Origin: JAUILA01 sp050289805
GTDB lineage: Bacteria; Bacteroidota; Bacteroidia; Cytophagales; Cyclobacteriaceae
Direction of reading: 5' to 3'
Assembly: GCA_050289805.1 (NCBI GenBank)
Contig: JBNKGL010000013.1
Span: 1 to 64,000, forward strand
DNA length: 64,000 bases
In this document: positions 1 to 8,064 of the stretch, piece after piece
Position numbering within the stretch: the first letter of the stretch is position 1
Layout of the letters: each line of letters begins with the position of its first letter
Notes under the pieces: model-generated
The model's database searches: none
The model's input: the letters and a program-made list of their open reading frames with translations, nothing else
Told to the model about the DNA's origin: nothing
Translations under genes and position numbers: made by a program

Positions 1-293
1 GTGTTGAAAGGATTGAATTCCTGCGCTTCCTTTATTCCGTGCGGAAAAGAGAAGAGTTCAATACCGACTCCGTCAGAGGTCGACATGTGCGCAATTTCAA
101 ATTCCTCCCAATCCTCTCCGAAGACATCTATGCACATTTGTCCGATTGCAGTTTCCCTTTCTTTTCTCACAGTTGAAGGCGGCATTATTACGTACCACCC
201 CATCACGCTTTGATAAAAATCAACTGCTTTATGGATATCAGGTACCGTTATTCCGATATGTGAAAACGATCTGGGATAATTCATTTCTTTCAT
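1..293 (-). CDS. VOC (glyoxalase-fold) family protein, 3' end cut off
   Basis: Reading leftward from an ATG at 293, the minus strand is open to the window edge (97 codons). The protein begins MKEMNYPRSFSHIGITVPDI and continues with KAVDFYQSVMGW. This is the first beta-alpha-beta module of vicinal-oxygen-chelate proteins, with the His of SHIGI in the usual first metal-ligand position. Later residues (VGIELFSFPHG) fit the strand that carries the distal Glu ligand. The C-terminal half lies outside the window. The family includes glyoxalase I, dioxygenases and resistance proteins, so the substrate cannot be named. It is probably cytoplasmic, with no signal peptide. The gap to the next gene (stop at 315) is 21 bases on the same strand, so the two may be co-transcribed. 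Confidence 0.75.
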   Translation of the reverse strand, partial: MKEMNYPRSFSHIGITVPDIHKAVDFYQSVMGWYVIMPPSTVRKERETAIGQMCIDVFGEDWEEFEIAHMSTSDGVGIELFSFPHGIKEAQEFNPFN

Positions 294-314
294 GATGGTT
301 TTAATCTGGTTGAC

Positions 315-1808
315 TTACAATTTAACGGCATTTTGTCCATAGAGGATAAAAGAATCGAACTCATCCTTTTCTGAAAATGTAACGGTGATACCGGTATTTG
401 GATGAATAAACTCAAGTTCATCCCCGGCCACAGGGATAAGCTTATATTCATCACCATTCGGGAAATAGAGTGAAATGAGCCCATCATTTTCATCGAAAGT
501 GATTGAAAGATCTATTTGATCATTCCACTTATATTTACCTGACAACCCCTTTAAAATAATTGGATCTATTTCGTTGCGCTGAACTTCCGTTTGCTTAAAA
601 TGCTGCCAGTCATAAACCTTTGAGGCTGATAAAAGAAGTTCATTTCCCAGTGCTCCTCCATTATCTGAATTTGTTAGATAAACAAATCCATTACCACTTG
701 TCAGGCTTATGGTCATTCCAGTCCGGTAACCTTCGTTGCCGCCATAATGGGTGATGGAAATATCATCGCCGGATCTGTCAACGATGAAGCCATATACATG
801 TCCGTCTCTTTCGTCACTTAGCAATGAATTGATTTCAGATTGTGAGAATATTGAACTTTCACCATGATACGCTCTGTATATTTCGATCAGAAATTTTGCC
901 AGGTCAACAGAATTGCTCCAAAGGCCCGCAGCAGCTTGCTCAGGGTGGTTGCGCCAACCTCCTTCCACCATGTCTCCCGAATACGTGTAACCTTTTGCAG
1001 CCCGGTTGGAATCTGAAGCAGGAAGCGGTTGAGTAAATTCAGAATGGTTCATTCCGGCAGGATCAAGGATCCATTGTTTCATAATGGTTGAGAACTCCTC
1101 ATTAAATATATTCTGAAGAGCCACTTCCGCAAGCGTATATGCGCCGCCGGAATAAGCCAGTGTTTCGTTTGGTAAACTGCTCACTTCGATAGCCGGAGTA
1201 TTAACTCCTTCACTGCCTCTTAAAACTTCAAGGTCAGAGGGGAAAGGGAGGTTTCTGGCGTATCCCTGGTATCCACCTGGATTAATCCCGGAAGTATGGG
1301 AAAATATATTTCGGAATGTGACGGGATTCTCTGCGGTTTGTTTGCCCTCAGGTAATTTAAAATCCTTGAGGTAATCCTGGATATTTGTGTCCAGGTCTAT
1401 CTCACCGGCAGAAGCCATGCGAACAGCCGCAAGAACCGTAACCGGCTTGGAAAGTGAAGCTGCCTGGAAAATACTGTTACAGTCCAGGGATTGCTCATCA
1501 GGAAAATCCTCATTTTTATAGATATCTGCCCATTCAATCTCACCTTGATTAATGACAGCAAGTGATAATGCCGGGATCTTGTATTTGGTCATTTGATCTG
1601 ATATCGAACTAAAATTATCCGGCTCCCCCAAAAACTTTACCTTACCGCGAATTCCATTTTCCAGCAAATCTTTTCTTTCAGAAGCTATATCCGGGTTGAT
1701 GCAACCGGGATTAGCATTTTTGCTAACCGGATCATTAGCATCCTTTGGCTGGAAAGAACAGGAGCCAATAATGAGTAAAATGAGGATTTGAAATATCGAT
1801 TTTTTCAT
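315..1808 (-). CDS. Serine hydrolase lipoprotein (class C beta-lactamase fold)
   Basis: This 497-residue protein has a lipoprotein signal (hydrophobic stretch ending IGSC, Cys17). The catalytic motifs of the serine beta-lactamase/DD-peptidase superfamily are in order: SLSK at residues 118-121 (nucleophile Ser118, general base Lys121), YSG at 219-221 in place of the usual YxN, and HYGG at 354-357 in place of KTG. Family members hydrolyse peptides, esters or beta-lactams at the cell surface; the substrate is not deducible. The last ~90 residues form a beta-rich tail (ILKGLSGKYKW...) like the C-terminal domain often attached to these hydrolases in Bacteroidota. The ATG at 1808 is used because the signal peptide starts directly there. 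Confidence 0.85.
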   Translation of the reverse strand: MKKSIFQILILLIIGSCSFQPKDANDPVSKNANPGCINPDIASERKDLLENGIRGKVKFLGEPDNFSSISDQMTKYKIPALSLAVINQGEIEWADIYKNEDFPDEQSLDCNSIFQAASLSKPVTVLAAVRMASAGEIDLDTNIQDYLKDFKLPEGKQTAENPVTFRNIFSHTSGINPGGYQGYARNLPFPSDLEVLRGSEGVNTPAIEVSSLPNETLAYSGGAYTLAEVALQNIFNEEFSTIMKQWILDPAGMNHSEFTQPLPASDSNRAAKGYTYSGDMVEGGWRNHPEQAAAGLWSNSVDLAKFLIEIYRAYHGESSIFSQSEINSLLSDERDGHVYGFIVDRSGDDISITHYGGNEGYRTGMTISLTSGNGFVYLTNSDNGGALGNELLLSASKVYDWQHFKQTEVQRNEIDPIILKGLSGKYKWNDQIDLSITFDENDGLISLYFPNGDEYKLIPVAGDELEFIHPNTGITVTFSEKDEFDSFILYGQNAVKL

Positions 1809-1912
1809 ACGGGAATTTCTGTAATGAATTTTTATTTTGCCTTATTCATGCAACCGGTGTGCTAATAGAGTCCCCCAAGGACTGATGATTTACAGTAATT
1901 TTTATGCTTTCC

Positions 1913-2689
1913 CTATTTTTTTCCAATGAATTCATTGATAGTCTGATTTGCTTCAAATCCTCGTTGAATAAGCAAATCATATTCATTTAAAAGCCAGGAG
2001 AAACCCAATTCGGCCCTCAAACATAAGGCATAAAGAGTTTCGTCATCATATATTCCAATTTCGCTTAAATCGAGTTTTTCCAAACTTGAAATATACTGTC
2101 TGCCGTGTTCATCACTTATAAATTTGGTACCGACCTTCCTGAAAAATCCATTTTTCCAGAGTTCAGCTTCCAGGTTTTCCGAAAACTCATTATGCCTGAG
2201 TTCTCTGAATTCTATTTCTTCAACTATTTTTTGATAGTTATCCAGAAGTTCGTGAATCTCAGTGTTTTGATAATTCTCGAATTGATTTTTTACTTGTTTG
2301 TCAAGGTCCGAGACGAATTTAAGCTCTCCTGTTAAGGCTAAAAATGAATTAATAAATTTATGAGGATCCGCTACATTTTTATCATTGAGTTGTTTCATTA
2401 AATCGGAAGTGATGTCTCTTGCAGATAATCTTGATTGTTTCAGGTTCTGAAGTTGTATTGAATCAGATTTAATATTTTGGACTACTGTGGCTAACTGTTT
2501 CTGATATTTTATTTTTTCATTTCTTTCAGAATTCCAGTTGTTGATTCCCAGTGCAATTAAGATTCCGATTACTACCAATATGATTTCGCCAACTGCATAA
2601 AGGAGATACCTGCCCAATCTACCAGCGTGTCCGGCAGGCGGGTTCCGAGTGAGCAATTTTTGACGAATTTTTCGAAAGAAATTTATCAT
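1913..2689 (-). CDS. DUF6090-type single-pass membrane protein, paralog 1 of 8
   Basis: This 258-residue protein has a basic amphipathic N-terminus (MINFFRKIRQKLL), one membrane helix at about residues 30-50 (GEIILVVIGILIALGINNWN) and a charged, mostly helical domain of about 200 residues. The positive-inside rule puts the N-terminus in the cytoplasm and the large domain outside the inner membrane. I recall this N-terminal signature as DUF6090; no function is known to me. Residues 17-23 (PPAGHAG) are absent from most paralogs and are encoded by a GC-rich palindromic 21-mer at 2621-2641. The gene is separated from the other seven copies by about 7.5 kb of hydrolase genes. Its 5' flank (2690-2745) resembles that of paralog 2. 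Confidence 0.8.
   Translation of the reverse strand: MINFFRKIRQKLLTRNPPAGHAGRLGRYLLYAVGEIILVVIGILIALGINNWNSERNEKIKYQKQLATVVQNIKSDSIQLQNLKQSRLSARDITSDLMKQLNDKNVADPHKFINSFLALTGELKFVSDLDKQVKNQFENYQNTEIHELLDNYQKIVEEIEFRELRHNEFSENLEAELWKNGFFRKVGTKFISDEHGRQYISSLEKLDLSEIGIYDDETLYALCLRAELGFSWLLNEYDLLIQRGFEANQTINEFIGKK
2621..2641 (-). repeat. In-frame palindromic insertion in DUF6090 paralog 1
   Basis: These 21 bases encode PPAGHAG. On the minus strand they contain CCTGCCGGACACGCTGG, an imperfect palindrome. Aligning this paralog with paralog 5 (LLTEN-RFSKY) makes the seven residues a clean insertion after Asn16. Matching insertions occur at 10971-10991 and 11924-11944. Confidence 0.6.
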
Positions 2690-2904
2690 TGGTTAATGGT
2701 AGTCAGAATTAAGCTTAGCCACTGGTTAGCGAGGTTTAATTAAGGTAAAATGTACAATATCTCATAACACGAGTGTTGACTTTCTCAAAGATTTCTGTGA
2801 ATGGAATAAATCAGGACATACCCAGTTAGTTATTATTTAATCTGCCTGGTCTAATTAGTCAATTAATTGAACTTTCAGGGCAACACACCCTGTTAAATCG
2901 CCCC

Positions 2905-2912
2905 TACCTTTG
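2905..2912 (+). promoter_or_regulatory. Candidate -7 promoter box for the dsrE-like/rhodanese pair
   Basis: TACCTTTG matches the Bacteroidota -7 consensus TAnnTTTG and lies 38 bases before the ATG at 2951. I see no good TTG box at the expected -33 position, so the call rests on one element. The rest of the 2690-2950 gap holds the divergent upstream region of DUF6090 paralog 1 and nothing else I can name. Confidence 0.4.
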
Positions 2913-2950
2913 ACATATCAATAATTAATCAACATCAAAAACTAATTGTC

Positions 2951-3319
2951 ATGGATTCAAAAAAGAAAATTGTAGTACTAATCACAAAAGGCATGGATGA
3001 TGAAAGAGCATCTGTGGCCTGGAGCATTGCCAATGGCGGAATTAAGTCAGGATTGGATGTAAATATCTTTTTAGTCAGTTCCGGGGTTGATTGGGTCAGA
3101 AAAGGAGCGGCTAAGTATGCGCATCTTAATCCAAAAGATCCAACGATGCAGGAAATGATCGATGCTATCATCGATAACAAATGCAGGGTCATGGTGTGCC
3201 CCCCTTGCTCAGCTGTGAGAGGTTACACTCCTGAAGATTTAATGGATGAGGTCGAATTAGTAGGTTCTCCAGCTCTGCACCAGCTTATTATGGAAGGAGC
3301 CGAAACAATATCGATTTAA
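2951..3319 (+). CDS. DsrE-family small sulfur-transfer-like protein
   Basis: This is a 122-residue cytoplasmic protein. It starts with a beta strand and loop (KKIVVLITKGMDDERAS), then a helix, a second strand (VNIFLVSSGVDW) and a late strand with RVMVCPPCSAVRGY, the fold and strand order of DsrE/DsrF/YchN proteins. Cys78, Cys83 and Cys86 are present; the CPPC pair (83-86) is where family members carry a persulfide-bearing cysteine. DsrE-like proteins pass sulfane sulfur between partners. The next gene on the same strand, 29 bases downstream, is a rhodanese-like protein, which supports a sulfur-relay role (inference). The ATG at 2951 is the only sensible start. Confidence 0.75.
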   Translation: MDSKKKIVVLITKGMDDERASVAWSIANGGIKSGLDVNIFLVSSGVDWVRKGAAKYAHLNPKDPTMQEMIDAIIDNKCRVMVCPPCSAVRGYTPEDLMDEVELVGSPALHQLIMEGAETISI

Positions 3320-3348
3320 TTGTTTAATAAAATTCAAAATTTAAGATT

Positions 3349-3726
3349 ATGGAAACTCAGGAAACAAAAGTGATGATCCCACAAATAACCGCAGATAAGT
3401 TAGATGATATTATACTGAATAGTAAATTCAAAATAATTGATGTGCGGGATCCCATGGGAATAGAGAAACAAGGAAGTATTCCCGGTGCTATTAATATACC
3501 GCTGGATTTGGTTGAGGAGGAAATTGGTAAAAGGCATGAAAACTCTGATTCTATTTTTAATCACGACGGGTCATTTTTATTTTGCTGTACAGGTGGCGTC
3601 ATGTCCTATATGGGAGCGATCCGCGCGCATGAACACGGCATCAAAAATGTATTCAATTTAGAAGGGGGACATTCTGGCTGGATGAAGTGGAAGCAATCCA
3701 GGATCAATGAGCCGACGGAACTTTAA
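3349..3726 (+). CDS. Rhodanese-like single-domain protein
   Basis: This 125-residue protein has one rhodanese domain. IIDVRDPMGIEKQGSIPGAI (residues 29-48) is the CH2A/substrate-entry motif and LFCCTGGVMS (77-86) is the active-site loop with catalytic Cys80 (CTGGVMS) after a second Cys79. HSGW near the C-terminus is the usual end motif. Such proteins carry a cysteine persulfide and donate sulfur. It lies in a two-gene operon with the DsrE-like protein upstream, and a strong hairpin terminator follows. No signal peptide, so it is cytoplasmic. Confidence 0.85.
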   Translation: METQETKVMIPQITADKLDDIILNSKFKIIDVRDPMGIEKQGSIPGAINIPLDLVEEEIGKRHENSDSIFNHDGSFLFCCTGGVMSYMGAIRAHEHGIKNVFNLEGGHSGWMKWKQSRINEPTEL

Positions 3727-3746
3727 CTACCGTCAACGATATTGAT

Positions 3747-3795
3747 AAAACTATACATGAATATTCTGCAAGAATGAGTGTATAGTTTTTCTTTT
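3747..3795. terminator. Bidirectional hairpin terminator between convergent genes
   Basis: AAAACTATACA at 3747-3757 and TGTATAGTTTT at 3779-3789 are perfect 11-bp inverted repeats. An inner ATTCT/AGAAT pair extends the hairpin. A T-rich tract follows on the plus side, and A residues at the left end give a T tract for the minus strand. It sits between the rhodanese gene (+) and the AraC gene (-), so it can serve both. Confidence 0.75.
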
Positions 3796-3797
3796 AT

Positions 3798-4682
3798 TTA
3801 ATAATCGGTAGCCAATGCCTTTGACATTGCATCCTTCCACTGCTTAGGAGTTTTTTTGTATTGAGATTTAAAACTTCTTATGAAATGAGAATTGCTTTCG
3901 AATCCACACTCATAACAAATTTCCTGGATAGTCAAATCGCTATTCAGCATATATTCAGTGGCAAGTTTGAGACGCCTTGCCAGCAGCCATTTTCCAGGCG
4001 TGGTGTTATAAATATTTTTGAATTCTCTTTTAAACGAGGAAATACTTCGTCCACATAACCGTGCATATTCGTGAATCTTCAGGTTATACATGTATTGTTC
4101 CTCCATAACACTTTCAATGGCTCCCTTAAGATTTTGAGAAAGCGTGTAAAGCACATTTTTTATAACCTCGTTGTTTCGGTCGCAACAGATATTCAGCAAC
4201 ATTTCCCTGAATTTCAACTCTACTATTTTCTGAGGAATTTTATCGGGTTGTTTCAAATAAGAAAAGAAAGAATGATAAAGCGTTTGCAAACTATCTGAGA
4301 CGTTAATCCTGTATACAATTTCAGGATGTGCAATTTGTTTTAATGGAAATGATTCTTTTTTGATGTCTTCTTCAACGCACCTCTTGATGAAATCATCTTT
4401 CATAAAGAACATCAATACGCAAAAACTATCTTCGAAATACTGCTTATTCTTAAAAGCGCCTTTCCTTAGAAAAATTGATTGGTTGGCTTTGACGAGGTAT
4501 TCATTAGAAGGTGTAATCCACTTTTTTTGTCCCTGAAGAACATAAACCACGCTATGGCATTCCGACCAGGCAGCAAATAACTCTTCTTTGATAGGGCATT
4601 TGAATTCTACAATCAGGTAGTCGTTGCCAATGATTTTATTGTAACCCGGAGTTTCAAGAAAGTGTTTGTAGGAATCAAACAT
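3798..4682 (-). CDS. AraC-family transcriptional regulator
   Basis: This 294-residue protein has an N-terminal cupin-like sensing part (about 1-165) and a C-terminal double helix-turn-helix (about 190-290). The second HTH is clear: LTIQEICYECGFESNSHFIR followed by FKSQYKKTPKQWK, the AraC family signature. Helix 1 of the pair is LKIHEYARLCGRSISSFKRE. The N-terminal region (VVYVLQGQKKWI) resembles the effector-binding beta barrel; the effector is unknown. Its targets are not obvious; the convergent sulfur-transfer pair and the downstream amidohydrolase are neighbours but not shown targets. Confidence 0.88.
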   Translation of the reverse strand: MFDSYKHFLETPGYNKIIGNDYLIVEFKCPIKEELFAAWSECHSVVYVLQGQKKWITPSNEYLVKANQSIFLRKGAFKNKQYFEDSFCVLMFFMKDDFIKRCVEEDIKKESFPLKQIAHPEIVYRINVSDSLQTLYHSFFSYLKQPDKIPQKIVELKFREMLLNICCDRNNEVIKNVLYTLSQNLKGAIESVMEEQYMYNLKIHEYARLCGRSISSFKREFKNIYNTTPGKWLLARRLKLATEYMLNSDLTIQEICYECGFESNSHFIRSFKSQYKKTPKQWKDAMSKALATDY

Positions 4683-4805
4683 ATGATGTGGTTCTCTGAA
4701 AAATCCTGATACAATTTAATAATTTTTATCGTCAAATTAATGGTTTTTGCTGCCCTAAAATGACATCCCGGCTATTACTGAGTTTTTGTTTACGCGGGTA
4801 ATAGC

Positions 4806-4852
4806 CGTCCGGTTGGTCGGCATACGCCAGTCGGAAATATTGTCCCTGGTGA
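4806..4852 (-). pseudogene. Fragment of a second GH43-like gene (remnant)
   Basis: These 47 bases match 8748-8794, inside the GH43-like lipoprotein gene, with about five mismatches. On the minus strand they translate as DHQGQYFRLAYADQPDG against DHPEG-ending HHQGKYIRLAYADHPEG in the intact gene. Flanking sequence on both sides is unrelated. The fragment lies just after the stop codon of the amidohydrolase gene and is too short to be functional. I read it as the relic of a duplicated or replaced paralog. Confidence 0.6.
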
Positions 4853-4868
4853 TCTTTTACTGGCTTAG

Positions 4869-6263
4869 CTATTTGTCAAAACCCAATTTCACCTTGTTTC
4901 TTAGTTTGTTTAATTCTTCTTCAGACAGCCAAATCCCCCTGACCATAACACCATTTCTATCCTGCAGATTTTCAATGTGGTCCAGCGGGTTTGAATTTAA
5001 TAATAGCAGATCGGCCCGCTTGCCTGCCTCGACGGTCCCGAATTCATCGTCCTTCTTCATGGCCAAAGCGGCATTAATGGTTGCCATTTTCAGAACTTCA
5101 TAAATTGGAATTCCAAATTCATTCATCATCCTAAGTTCCTGATGCAGTGAATATCCAGGAATTAGAAAAGGAAGATTGCCAGCGTCAGTCCCTGCAATCA
5201 GTTTTGCTTTTGAATTGTACAGGCTCAAAACAATATTCCGGAGTGACGCAAAATTGCTTGCTCCATATTCGTCAATAATTTCGATTATTTCCTTTGACGG
5301 ATTGTCCAGCCGATTTTTCCAGTTTTTACGTAGACCAGATGGAAATAAACCTGATGACTCAACGTACTCCATTATTTCAGAGACACCGGTTTTTGATCCA
5401 TTCAGGTAATGATTGTAGATGGTTGGACAATTCCAAGCCCCGGCGTTGGCCGTTAAGGACGCGTAGTTGTCAGATACGCTCAAGTCAACCTGGTTATCCT
5501 TCCATTCGAAGTATCCGGTTAAATGTTCTATTGAATTTTGGTTCAGTTTGAGCGCATCCTCCAGGGTAACGTTATCGGGTATGTGTCCAGTCACTAACAT
5601 TCCTTGATGATGGGCCTCATCTGCAATGGCTGCGTATGTCTCAATTGACAGGTCATCATAAACTTTAATAAAGTCGTATCCCAACTCATTCTGTCTCAGC
5701 ACGAGTTTCCGGCCCTGCTCGGGAGATGATGCATATTCAAACAGACCTGATTTATCCGTTTTGCCATTAATGATCGGGCCGGCCTGATAAATATTGGGAG
5801 CCAGAATTTCATTTCTTTCTATTTCATCCCTTAATCGAAGTTTTCCCGGCTCTCCACACATATCGCGAACACTGGTCACGCCATTGATCAATAACATGAT
5901 CATCCAGGTATTCTTCATCGGATGATTTTCAAAAAGGTGAACATGCATGTCTGTAAGTCCTGGCATTAAGAACTTATCTGTGCCGTCAATAATTATGGCA
6001 TTTTGATTTTGTATATCAGTCCCAATCTCCTGAATGATCGCGTCTTCAATTAAAACGCTTGTGTTAGTGACCATTGCAGAGTCCTTCATTGTAAGGATAC
6101 TCGCATTTTGAATTATGTAAGTTGTGGGTTTATGCTGTTCGGATGATTCCGTCAATAGAACATCGATGGCTGCCGACTCCTTTTTTGAAATGACCTGTCC
6201 GTTTGCAGTCAAATGAAATACGAATACAATTGTCGTGATTTTGAACAATCTGATTAATTCCAT
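4869..6263 (-). CDS. Exported metal-dependent amidohydrolase
   Basis: This is an amidohydrolase-superfamily (imidazolonepropionase/prolidase-like) protein. The ATG at 6263 is preferred over one at 6308 because it places a signal peptide (MELIRLFKITTIVFVFHLTANGQ) at the N-terminus; that gives 464 residues. The first metal site is MHVH in LMPGLTDMHVHLF (His107 and His109). GHIPD and SIEHLTG supply further His ligands and LIAGTDAGNLPF the catalytic Asp. The C-terminal GTVEAGKRADLLLLNSNPL is the returning beta-sandwich domain. Relatives hydrolyse cyclic amides or dipeptides; the substrate is unknown. It is probably periplasmic. It heads a run of exported hydrolases on the minus strand. Confidence 0.88.
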   Translation of the reverse strand: MELIRLFKITTIVFVFHLTANGQVISKKESAAIDVLLTESSEQHKPTTYIIQNASILTMKDSAMVTNTSVLIEDAIIQEIGTDIQNQNAIIIDGTDKFLMPGLTDMHVHLFENHPMKNTWMIMLLINGVTSVRDMCGEPGKLRLRDEIERNEILAPNIYQAGPIINGKTDKSGLFEYASSPEQGRKLVLRQNELGYDFIKVYDDLSIETYAAIADEAHHQGMLVTGHIPDNVTLEDALKLNQNSIEHLTGYFEWKDNQVDLSVSDNYASLTANAGAWNCPTIYNHYLNGSKTGVSEIMEYVESSGLFPSGLRKNWKNRLDNPSKEIIEIIDEYGASNFASLRNIVLSLYNSKAKLIAGTDAGNLPFLIPGYSLHQELRMMNEFGIPIYEVLKMATINAALAMKKDDEFGTVEAGKRADLLLLNSNPLDHIENLQDRNGVMVRGIWLSEEELNKLRNKVKLGFDK

Positions 6264-6322
6264 TTTGTCTGTCTTTATACCTGGCAATGAAAACGTGCCA
6301 CGGTTCACATAAATTTAGTCAG

Positions 6323-6895
6323 TTACTGAGAAAGTTCTCCCAGATTAATTCTATAAACGACAATGACCGTTGTATAAATTAGCAAAAAAACAATCGCAAT
6401 TAGCTTCTGACTCCTAGGATTATCCGATAAAGCTCCCCAAAAACTAAACAAGATTAATAAACCTCTGAAGATATTCATCTTTGTGAAGATTGAAGAGTCC
6501 GTCACAATAGACTGTATCATTCCGCCACCAACAATTGAAAAAATAAAGATGAAGAAATACAGTTTTTTATTATTCAAAAAAATAGTTTCGAGATTTATAA
6601 ACTCCGTATCTTCTTTGATTTTAAGCATTTCCGTGAGTAAATAAATGGATGAAATCATCGTGAGAATCAAGAGGTAAAAAAAGAAGTCCCAATCAGGATA
6701 ATTTCTGTATCCAAAAACAGTCCACCAAGCTTGAAATGATAGAAGAATTACAAACAAACAATGCATGTAATAAGTGCCGGAATGAATGATTCTGTGCTTA
6801 TTCCGAATTAAAATTCCAACAGTATTCAAAACGTTGGCGATTCCAAGTCCGAGGACAATAGAAATCATTACAGAAATGTAATTGAATGTTTCCAT
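6323..6895 (-). CDS. Multi-pass membrane protein, function unknown
   Basis: This is a 190-residue protein with about six predicted membrane segments: residues ~5-25 (ISVMISIVLGLGIANVL), ~43-63, ~70-90 (FFFYLLILTMISSIYLLTEM), ~113-130, ~145-157 and ~165-182. A short charged loop (LKIKEDTEFINLETIF) separates the halves. I do not recognise a family. It has no catalytic motif. It is on the same strand as the amidohydrolase (stop of this gene at 6323, start of that gene at 6263) and could share its transcript. Confidence 0.65.
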   Translation of the reverse strand: METFNYISVMISIVLGLGIANVLNTVGILIRNKHRIIHSGTYYMHCLFVILLSFQAWWTVFGYRNYPDWDFFFYLLILTMISSIYLLTEMLKIKEDTEFINLETIFLNNKKLYFFIFIFSIVGGGMIQSIVTDSSIFTKMNIFRGLLILFSFWGALSDNPRSQKLIAIVFLLIYTTVIVVYRINLGELSQ

Positions 6896-6946
6896 GCGAA
6901 ATCAAGCGTTTTCAACGCCCTTTATAAAGGGTCGTTCTAATGCCGT

Positions 6947-7990
6947 TTATTGGTTGTTGACAGTCGTTTCATGATCGATCTCTGTAAATAATATTTTCCT
7001 GATTGTTTCAAATCCGAGTGAATCCCGTAAAATTCCATGTCCGACACCTTCAATAACTTGCATGTGGACAAACGGGGACCCGGCTGATAACAGTTGTTCA
7101 TAATAAGTTAGCCCTTGATTTAAAGCGCCTACCTGATCGTTCCCGCCATAAATAAGGTGAACAATGGTATTCGGATAGTAGTACTTCCCTCCATGAGAAA
7201 TACTACTATTCTTATAAATATCATAGTAGCTCGTATCACCGAGTTCACAAGGCCCTTTAACATCTGAGTTAAAGCCAAAACTTTGATCGATTGCTGTTCG
7301 GGCACGTTTAGAATAATGAAGTTGACTATTTAAAGGATTGATATCAAAACATCCAATATCTAACCGCCCCATCCAAAAACCGGCAAAAACAATAGCCTTG
7401 TCGGCTATATTATCGATTCCATAAAAACTCAGCATATAGGCTATTTGTGCAGCGCCTCCTGAACTGCCAAAAAGAATAAATGGCTTATCCGTTTCTATTA
7501 AATTATCAAAGATGTAGCGAGTAATTGAAGCAGGATGAACAGCCAACGTACGAAAGCCTTCTCTTTTCTCCTTACTGCCTTTAAACCATCCCTCGTTCCA
7601 TTTTATTTGAATTACACGATATCCCTTTTTTAATGATTCTTCTATGATTGCATTCCCTTGTTCAGAGTCACTATAGAAAAAAGTACCCATTCCGCCTGTA
7701 TACATTGCAATAGTTCCAATGGTAGCGCCTTCGGGCTCATCTATCCTTAAAACCCCGGTTTTGGTTTCAAATACCTGGGACGAAGATGAAGTAAATTCAT
7801 AGCACTTGCTTGTCCCGCAAGTATCAGGTTTAGGATTAAAAGCGACCTCACCCAGATCCAATATTCCTGTTATCTCGCCTTTTTCATCAGCTTTACATGA
7901 CAATAAAAAGGAAATCACGATAAGCATTCCCAGAGCATACATTAGAGGATATGGAAAGTAGTTGCTAAATGATGATTTAATGATTATCAT
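6947..7990 (-). CDS. Alpha/beta-hydrolase-fold lipoprotein
   Basis: This 347-residue protein has a lipoprotein signal ending SFLLSC (Cys32). A nucleophile elbow GSSGG at 175-179 (Ser177), an Asp in LIYGGNDQVG (Asp285) and a His in IEGVGHGIL (His318) appear in the order and spacing of an alpha/beta-hydrolase triad. It is probably a cell-envelope esterase, lipase or peptidase-like enzyme; the substrate is unknown. The ATG at 7990 gives a long n-region; the ATG at residue 17 is a reasonable alternative start. Confidence 0.7.
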   Translation of the reverse strand: MIIIKSSFSNYFPYPLMYALGMLIVISFLLSCKADEKGEITGILDLGEVAFNPKPDTCGTSKCYEFTSSSSQVFETKTGVLRIDEPEGATIGTIAMYTGGMGTFFYSDSEQGNAIIEESLKKGYRVIQIKWNEGWFKGSKEKREGFRTLAVHPASITRYIFDNLIETDKPFILFGSSGGAAQIAYMLSFYGIDNIADKAIVFAGFWMGRLDIGCFDINPLNSQLHYSKRARTAIDQSFGFNSDVKGPCELGDTSYYDIYKNSSISHGGKYYYPNTIVHLIYGGNDQVGALNQGLTYYEQLLSAGSPFVHMQVIEGVGHGILRDSLGFETIRKILFTEIDHETTVNNQ

Positions 7991-8064
7991 TTTAAAATTG
8001 GATTTTGAGAATGACTACCAAGCTACACGATAAAATGCCGTCTCAATGCATTTTATTTATGGTT

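Noticed and set aside
1..213. Plus-strand open frame of 70 codons at the window start
   Set aside because: It lies over the VOC gene on the other strand, and its translation has no fold or composition of a real protein.
2767..2778. AACACGAGTGTT inverted repeat upstream of the DsrE-like gene
   Set aside because: Only five-base arms; not distinguishable from chance in a 261-base gap.
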